In this document: piece by piece, positions 59,972-64,000 of the stretch | Position numbering within the stretch: position 1 is the first letter of the stretch | Layout of the letters: every line of letters starts with the position of its first letter | Origin: Gordonia hydrophobica NBRC 16057 | GTDB taxonomy: Bacteria > Actinomycetota > Actinomycetes > Mycobacteriales > Mycobacteriaceae | Length of the DNA: 64,000 bases | Assembly: GCF_001592365.1 (NCBI RefSeq) | Contig: NZ_BCWU01000013.1 | Coordinates: 1-64,000, forward strand | Direction: 5' to 3' | The notes under the pieces: generated by a model | Database searches by the model: none | The model's input: the letters and a program-made list of their open reading frames with translations, nothing else | What the model was told of the DNA's origin: nothing | Made by a program: the position numbers and the translations under genes

Positions 59972-61043
59972 GCCCAAGCCGGTGATGCTCGACGTCGACG
60001 GCGTGGAGTGCAAGCTCAGCAACCCGGACAAGATCTACTTCCCCGAACTCGGCGAGAACGGCGGGCGTAAGGGCGATCTCGTTGACTACTACCGGACGAT
60101 GGCGTTGGCAGGGCCGCTGATGCAGGCGCTCGCGGGGCGCCCGACGTTTCTGCAGCGCTTTCCGGACGGGGCCGAGGGTGAGCAGATCTATCAGAAGCAT
60201 CTGCCGAAGTATCACCCCGATCATGTGCAGTCGACGAAGATCGTCTTCCCCTCGAAGCGGTCGGGGCAGGCGTTCTGCCCGCGGATTCCCGCCGACGTGG
60301 TGTGGGCTGCCAATCTCGGGACCTTCACGTTTCACACCTGGCCGACGCTCGCGGGTGAAACCAACGGTCTGGAGACCGACAACGACCATCCGGAGCAGTT
60401 GCGGATCGATTTGGATCCGCCGGAGGGGAAGTCGTTCGACGATGTCCGCCGCGTCGCACTGGATCTCCTCAAGCCGTTCCTCGACGAGATCGGCATGACG
60501 GGTTTCGCGAAGACGTCGGGGAGTCGTGGGGTGCATGTCTTTGTGCCGATTCGGCCGGAGTGGGATTTCATCGCCACCCGGCGGGCGGTGATCGCGCTCG
60601 GCCGTGAGTTGGAGCGGCGCGCCCCGGATGCGGTGACCACCTCGTGGTGGAAGGAGGAACGCGGCGACCGGATCTTCATCGACTACAACCAGAACGCCCG
60701 AGATCGGTCGATGGCGTCGCCGTACTCGGCGCGCAAGTCGGCGCGTGCGCGGGTCTCCACGCCGGTGACCTGGGAGGAGCTCGTCGACGTCGACCCGGAC
60801 GATCTGACGATCGCGACGGTGCCCGGGCTCGTCGAGCGGCGAGGCGATCCGTGGGCCGACATCGATCAGCACCGAGCGGGCCTGGAAGCGCTGTTGGAGA
60901 TGGTGGAGCGTGACGAGGCGAATGGACTCGGCGATCTGGTGTATCCGCCGAACTACCCGAAGATGCCGGGCGAGCCGCCGCGTGTCCCGCCGAGCAAGAT
61001 GGTCGCCGAGCACTGGGACGCCGACGGGAATCGAGTGGAGTGA
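59961..61043 (+). CDS. LigD-polymerase-domain DNA repair polymerase (PolD / Prim-PolC type)
   Basis: 360 residues from ATG 59961. It is a stand-alone archaeo-eukaryotic primase-type polymerase. Metal ligands are Asp150 and Asp152 in LRIDLDPPEG, and SGSRGVHVFVPI and FIDYNQNARDRSMASPYSAR are family motifs. There are no nuclease or ligase domains, so it is not LigD itself. The pair with ligC matches the mycobacterial LigC1-PolD1 arrangement, which acts in gap filling and sealing during excision repair. No Ku gene is nearby. Confidence 0.9.
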   Translation: MPPKPKPVMLDVDGVECKLSNPDKIYFPELGENGGRKGDLVDYYRTMALAGPLMQALAGRPTFLQRFPDGAEGEQIYQKHLPKYHPDHVQSTKIVFPSKRSGQAFCPRIPADVVWAANLGTFTFHTWPTLAGETNGLETDNDHPEQLRIDLDPPEGKSFDDVRRVALDLLKPFLDEIGMTGFAKTSGSRGVHVFVPIRPEWDFIATRRAVIALGRELERRAPDAVTTSWWKEERGDRIFIDYNQNARDRSMASPYSARKSARARVSTPVTWEELVDVDPDDLTIATVPGLVERRGDPWADIDQHRAGLEALLEMVERDEANGLGDLVYPPNYPKMPGEPPRVPPSKMVAEHWDADGNRVE

Positions 61044-61103
61044 GCGAGCGGGCGCGGTTCACCAGTCGCTCGGTGTGGTCCATCCCGCGACCGTGTCATC
61101 GAA

Positions 61104-61871
61104 TCACGCGAACTCCGCTGCGCGGAGCTTCTGCAATGCGCGTGGTGGGTGGCCGGTCAGGTCGGTGAACTCTCGTGACATGTGCGACTGGTCGGCGTAG
61201 CCGCACCCGATGGCCACGTCGACGGCGGGTGTGCCTGCGGCCAAGGCGGCGCGTGCCGCGTCGAATCGCATGAGTCGCGCCGCTTGCTTGGGTCCGACGC
61301 CGAACTCGGCGGTGAACAGTGTCGTGAGATGCCGCGCGGACCACCCGGATTGTTCGACGAGGTCGGCGATGGTCGCCTTGCCGCGGCGACGTGCCAGGTA
61401 GTCCCACGCGGCGAATGCGTCGCCGACGGGGCTGTCGTCGGCCGCGATGTCGGTGAGTGCGGCGGCGCAGACCGCGGCGCGATCCTGCCGGCGTGCCTGC
61501 GCCAACCGCTCGTGCAGTCGGCGGGCGAACGGGGCGTCGAGCTGGGACAGTTCGGTCGCGTCGTGCATCAGTTCTCCGGCAGGCACGCCGAAGACGGTGC
61601 GGACGGCAGTCGGGGAGAAGGACACTTGCACCCCCACTTGGCTGCCGTCGTGGTGGATCGTGACAGGTCGCAGATGCATGCCCGCGAGAACGCACCGGTA
61701 CGTGTCTGTGCCACTGCGGTTCTCGGTGCCGAGGACCAGTCCGTCGGCGAGGTCGATGATCAGGGTGGCGGTGGCCGACGGCAGCCCGAGGTGCCGTCCG
61801 GGGCTGCCGCCCGAGATGTCGTACGGGGTGATGTCGACGCCAGTCAGCCCGCGTACGTTCCGAAGCTCCAT
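61104..61871 (-). CDS. AraC-family regulator
   Basis: 255 residues from ATG 61871. The double helix-turn-helix lies at ~155-250: ATIADLVEQSGWSARHLTTL and VDVAIGCGYADQSHMSREFT, ending GHPPRALQKL. The N-terminal ~150 residues form an unassigned sensor half (GLPSATATLIIDLADGLVLG). The start lies 28 bases inside the upstream VOC gene, so the pair is co-translated. Likely targets are the VOC gene and itself. Confidence 0.85.
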   Translation of the reverse strand: MELRNVRGLTGVDITPYDISGGSPGRHLGLPSATATLIIDLADGLVLGTENRSGTDTYRCVLAGMHLRPVTIHHDGSQVGVQVSFSPTAVRTVFGVPAGELMHDATELSQLDAPFARRLHERLAQARRQDRAAVCAAALTDIAADDSPVGDAFAAWDYLARRRGKATIADLVEQSGWSARHLTTLFTAEFGVGPKQAARLMRFDAARAALAAGTPAVDVAIGCGYADQSHMSREFTDLTGHPPRALQKLRAAEFA

Positions 61872-62236
61872 AGGTTGCCCTCCCGATCGGCGATGGAGAA
61901 GCCTCGTGATCCATAATCGGCGTCTTCCATCTCGCGGACAAGGGTTGCGTCGAGGGCCTGCGCTCGGGCGTATACGGCGTCGGGATCGGTGACGACGACG
62001 TACAGGTTGCCGGAGCCGACGGGTCGGCTGAACGTGTTGTCGGCTTTGCTCGCGGAATGAACCATGACGCGACCGCCATCGGGCCACAGCATCTCCGAGT
62101 GCATCACCTCACCGTCGCGGTCGCCCTCGACGAGGATTCCCGGGAGGAAGCCGAGTTGTTCGAGCCAGGCTCGCAGTGCGAGTGGGTCGTCACTGGTGAT
62201 GCCTGCCCAGATGTTGATGTCTTTTCTCTCAGTCAT
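61844..62236 (-). CDS. VOC-fold protein (glyoxalase/bleomycin-resistance type)
   Basis: 130 residues. The two beta-alpha-beta-beta-beta units are visible: WAGITSDDPLALRAWLEQLG at the start and VVVTDPDAVYARAQALDATL in the second half, ending DREGNLWSFGTY. This pattern (IADREGNLWSFGTY) resembles PhnB/glyoxalase-like proteins of the YdeO type. It may bind a metal and a small molecule. It is the first gene of the operon with the AraC regulator. Confidence 0.8.
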   Translation of the reverse strand: MTERKDINIWAGITSDDPLALRAWLEQLGFLPGILVEGDRDGEVMHSEMLWPDGGRVMVHSASKADNTFSRPVGSGNLYVVVTDPDAVYARAQALDATLVREMEDADYGSRGFSIADREGNLWSFGTYAG

Positions 62237-62331
62237 GACTCCAGTATCGGGAGGCGGACCACGGAATTCTTGAAGAAATCGGCACGACCTCCCGCCTTCG
62301 CCCGATCGGAGCCGTAGGTTAGGCTCGGCTT

Positions 62332-63423
62332 ATGAGTAAGCTGTTGCGCCTGATCGTGGTCCTCGTCGCCGGACTGACGGCCGTCTCGCTGACCGCTGTC
62401 AGTGCCGCGCCGGCACCGGCCAAGACCTGGAAACCCGCGATCGCGGTGTACCTGGCCGACGGCGGCACCCCGGTCGGCGCCACGCAACTGCATCCCGGCG
62501 ACACCGTCGTCGTCAAGGGCACCGGCTTCGATCCGGCCGCGAACACCACGGGCGGGCTGCCGGTTCCGGTGCCGCCCGGTGTTCCGCACGGCACGTTCGT
62601 GACGTTCGGCGCCTTCTCCCCGCACTGGAAGCCGTCGACGGGAGCGCCCGAATCGGCGCGCACCACCGTCCGCGCCCAGACCAAGTGGGTGCTCTCGCAA
62701 GATGCCTTGAACCGTGTTCCCGACGTGCCGTTCGACATGCGCCGCACCGTTCGGCAGCAGTGGGTGGAGCTGAGTCGATCGGGCGCATTCACCGCGCGCA
62801 TCACCCTGGCGACGCCGAAGGAACTGCCCGCGAACGGCCGCTGGGGCATCTACACTTTCGGTGCCGCGAACGCGGTCAACGCGGCGCAGGAACAGATGGT
62901 TCCGCTGAACTACTCCACCGCGCCCGGCCCCAACACCCCGGTCCCGGCGTCGAAGAACCTGGTGTGGGCGTACTCGCCCACGTTCGCCGACACAGTCCGC
63001 GGCACCACCGAAGGCGCGCTGTCCGGAAGCGGCGGCGCCGCCGTCGACGACGCAGGGGCGATGTCGTTCGAGCTCACCGCGAACACCGTCCGGAACGGCA
63101 AGGGCGAACTCCGGTACCGGGGCACGGTGGTCGCGTCGACCCGCTTCCACCTGCTGGAGATCGCGCTCGCCGACCCGATCATCACGATCAACGGCACCCG
63201 CGCAGTCCTGAGCATGCGGACGTCGACGACGGACATGAACGGCGACGACGTGCTCCGGCGTGTCGCGCTCGCCGACCTCACACTCTCCAGCGCGCAGATC
63301 GCACGGCTGGAGCGCGGAGACGACGTCACCGGGGTCGCGGCGTCGTTCCGCAGCGCGATCACTCCGGCGTCGCTGGCGGCGTTGTCGCTGGGTGCGGCGT
63401 CGCCGGTGAACATCCGGTTCTGA
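62332..63423 (+). CDS. Exported protein with HtaA-like C-terminal domain
   Basis: 363 residues. The signal peptide is at 1-~26 (LLRLIVVLVAGLTAVSLTAV, then SAAPAPA). No lipobox is present. Residues 30-100 include a beta-rich part with LHPGDTVVVKGTGFDP, recalling bacterial Ig-like starts. Residues ~225-350 resemble the HtaA domain of corynebacterial haem-binding proteins (RYRGTVVASTRFHLLEIALA DPIITINGTRAVLSMR). There is no C-terminal membrane anchor. Haem or iron handling is therefore possible but unproven. Confidence 0.6.
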   Translation: MSKLLRLIVVLVAGLTAVSLTAVSAAPAPAKTWKPAIAVYLADGGTPVGATQLHPGDTVVVKGTGFDPAANTTGGLPVPVPPGVPHGTFVTFGAFSPHWKPSTGAPESARTTVRAQTKWVLSQDALNRVPDVPFDMRRTVRQQWVELSRSGAFTARITLATPKELPANGRWGIYTFGAANAVNAAQEQMVPLNYSTAPGPNTPVPASKNLVWAYSPTFADTVRGTTEGALSGSGGAAVDDAGAMSFELTANTVRNGKGELRYRGTVVASTRFHLLEIALADPIITINGTRAVLSMRTSTTDMNGDDVLRRVALADLTLSSAQIARLERGDDVTGVAASFRSAITPASLAALSLGAASPVNIRF

Positions 63424-63478
63424 CACGGCGGGACCGATGTTGCCGCCTCCGCGGCGCGTTGATGCGTAGGCTCGCCCT

Positions 63479-64000
63479 GTGAGTTCCGCGCAGGACGACC
63501 GACCGGCCCTCGGTGATTCCGCGTGGGTCGAAGCGCAGGTGCATCGCGGCGTCCGGGTGGCCGCCGCCTGGACATGGCGACTCCTGATCATCGGGGCGGG
63601 CCTGTTCGTCCTCGGCAAGATCTTCCTGCGTTTCGAAGAAGTGTTCGTCCCCGTCGCGATCGCGATTCTGGTGTCGGCGCTGCTGGCGCCGATGGTGGGG
63701 TGGCTGGAGCGTCGTCGCATCCCGCGATCGTTCGGCGTGCTGGTCACCGTCGTGCTCGCGTTGGCGATCGTCGCCGCCGGACTCACCTTCGTGGTGCAGC
63801 AATTGATCGACGGCATTCCTCGGATGTCCGGCGACATCGCGGACTCGGTCTCGAAGCTGCGGACGTGGCTGGAAGAGGGGCCGGTGGGACTCAACTCTGA
63901 CAGCATCCGCCAGGGCAGCAACGACATCATCTCCTGGCTGCAGGAGCACGAGGCGACCATCGCGACCGGCGCGATCGACACCGCCACCGTCGTCACCAAA
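63479..64000 (+). CDS. AI-2E-family transporter, N-terminal part
   Basis: It starts at GTG 63479 and runs off the right edge; 174 residues are visible. Hydrophobic segments include WRLLIIGAGLFVLGKIFLRF, VFVPVAIAILVSALLAPMVG and FGVLVTVVLALAIVAAGLTF, followed by a soluble segment. This is the start of the PF01594 (PerM/YdiK-like, AI-2E transporter) fold. Substrate unknown. Confidence 0.75.
   Translation, partial: MSSAQDDRPALGDSAWVEAQVHRGVRVAAAWTWRLLIIGAGLFVLGKIFLRFEEVFVPVAIAILVSALLAPMVGWLERRRIPRSFGVLVTVVLALAIVAAGLTFVVQQLIDGIPRMSGDIADSVSKLRTWLEEGPVGLNSDSIRQGSNDIISWLQEHEATIATGAIDTATVVTK

Noticed and set aside
58907-61043. A non-homologous end-joining LigD locus
   Set aside because: No Ku gene and no fused ligase-polymerase-nuclease protein; the separate LigC and PolD types fit better.

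Overview
The window is high-GC actinobacterial DNA with dense, short-spaced genes on both strands. Several features point to a mycolic-acid bacterium of the Mycobacteriales, most likely Gordonia or a close relative; the genus is inferred, not shown. They are a secreted esterase of the antigen 85 / mycolyltransferase fold (23153-24148), a mycothiol-type DinB domain fused to an isochorismatase (2897-4084), an MmpS-like protein (33055-33747), an adjacent LigC/PolD DNA-repair pair (58907-61043) and many small HxlR, PadR, LysR and Lrp regulators. I see no transposase, integrase, phage gene, rRNA or CRISPR array. Both ends cut a gene: an acyl-CoA dehydrogenase on the left and an AI-2E-family transporter on the right.

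Layout. 1-7.3 kb: acyl-CoA dehydrogenase and CoA transferase, a divergent HxlR/thioesterase pair, the isochorismatase fusion, a Ser/Thr kinase and a 2-hydroxyacid dehydrogenase. 7.4-8.4 kb: a small, lower-GC, decayed island with a Fic toxin/antitoxin pair and an MFS remnant. 8.3-16 kb: FUSC transporter, methyltransferase, LysR with a YeiH exporter, and an aldehyde dehydrogenase/DUF779/GAF-regulator group. 16-23 kb: ABC exporter with a two-component system, an acyltransferase, an unknown helical protein, and SoxR with a thioesterase. 23-30 kb: mycolyltransferase-like esterase, aminotransferase, tRNA-Ser and tRNA-Arg, and an iron/siderophore ABC importer with an MFS gene. 30-33 kb: LysR with a thiolase and an enol-lactonase of the beta-ketoadipate pathway. 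33-40 kb: cell-envelope and housekeeping genes (MmpS-like, tyrA, tadA, tRNA-Ser, ddl, murF-like). 40-48 kb: an unusual Tgt, a hairpin-flanked DUF559 nuclease cassette, an AAA+ ATPase, catABC and gluQ. 48-58 kb: PadR with a DHA2 exporter, phospholipase C, and an amino-acid/2-oxoacid catabolic group (dehydrogenase, indolepyruvate:ferredoxin-type oxidoreductase, Lrp). 58-64 kb: lipase-type hydrolase, LigC/PolD, AraC with a VOC protein, and an exported HtaA-like protein.

How genes work together. catA, catB and catC take catechol to 3-oxoadipate enol-lactone. A pcaD-like hydrolase and a pcaF-like thiolase 12-15 kb away supply two of the remaining steps, while the CoA-transferase (pcaIJ) is not in the window. 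The amino-acid dehydrogenase and the ferredoxin oxidoreductase form a plausible deamination then oxidative-decarboxylation route under the divergent Lrp. GluQ-RS glutamylates queuosine, so its presence near a Tgt homologue is coherent. That Tgt, however, lacks the zinc-ligand cysteines and the usual base-pocket cysteine.

The least explained structures are these: the DUF559 gene bounded by near-identical long palindromes (42074-43224), the zinc-less Tgt, the Fic pair with altered motifs on both partners and an apparent core deletion, and a dispersed intergenic repeat built from two GTGGTGCG boxes 20 bp apart.
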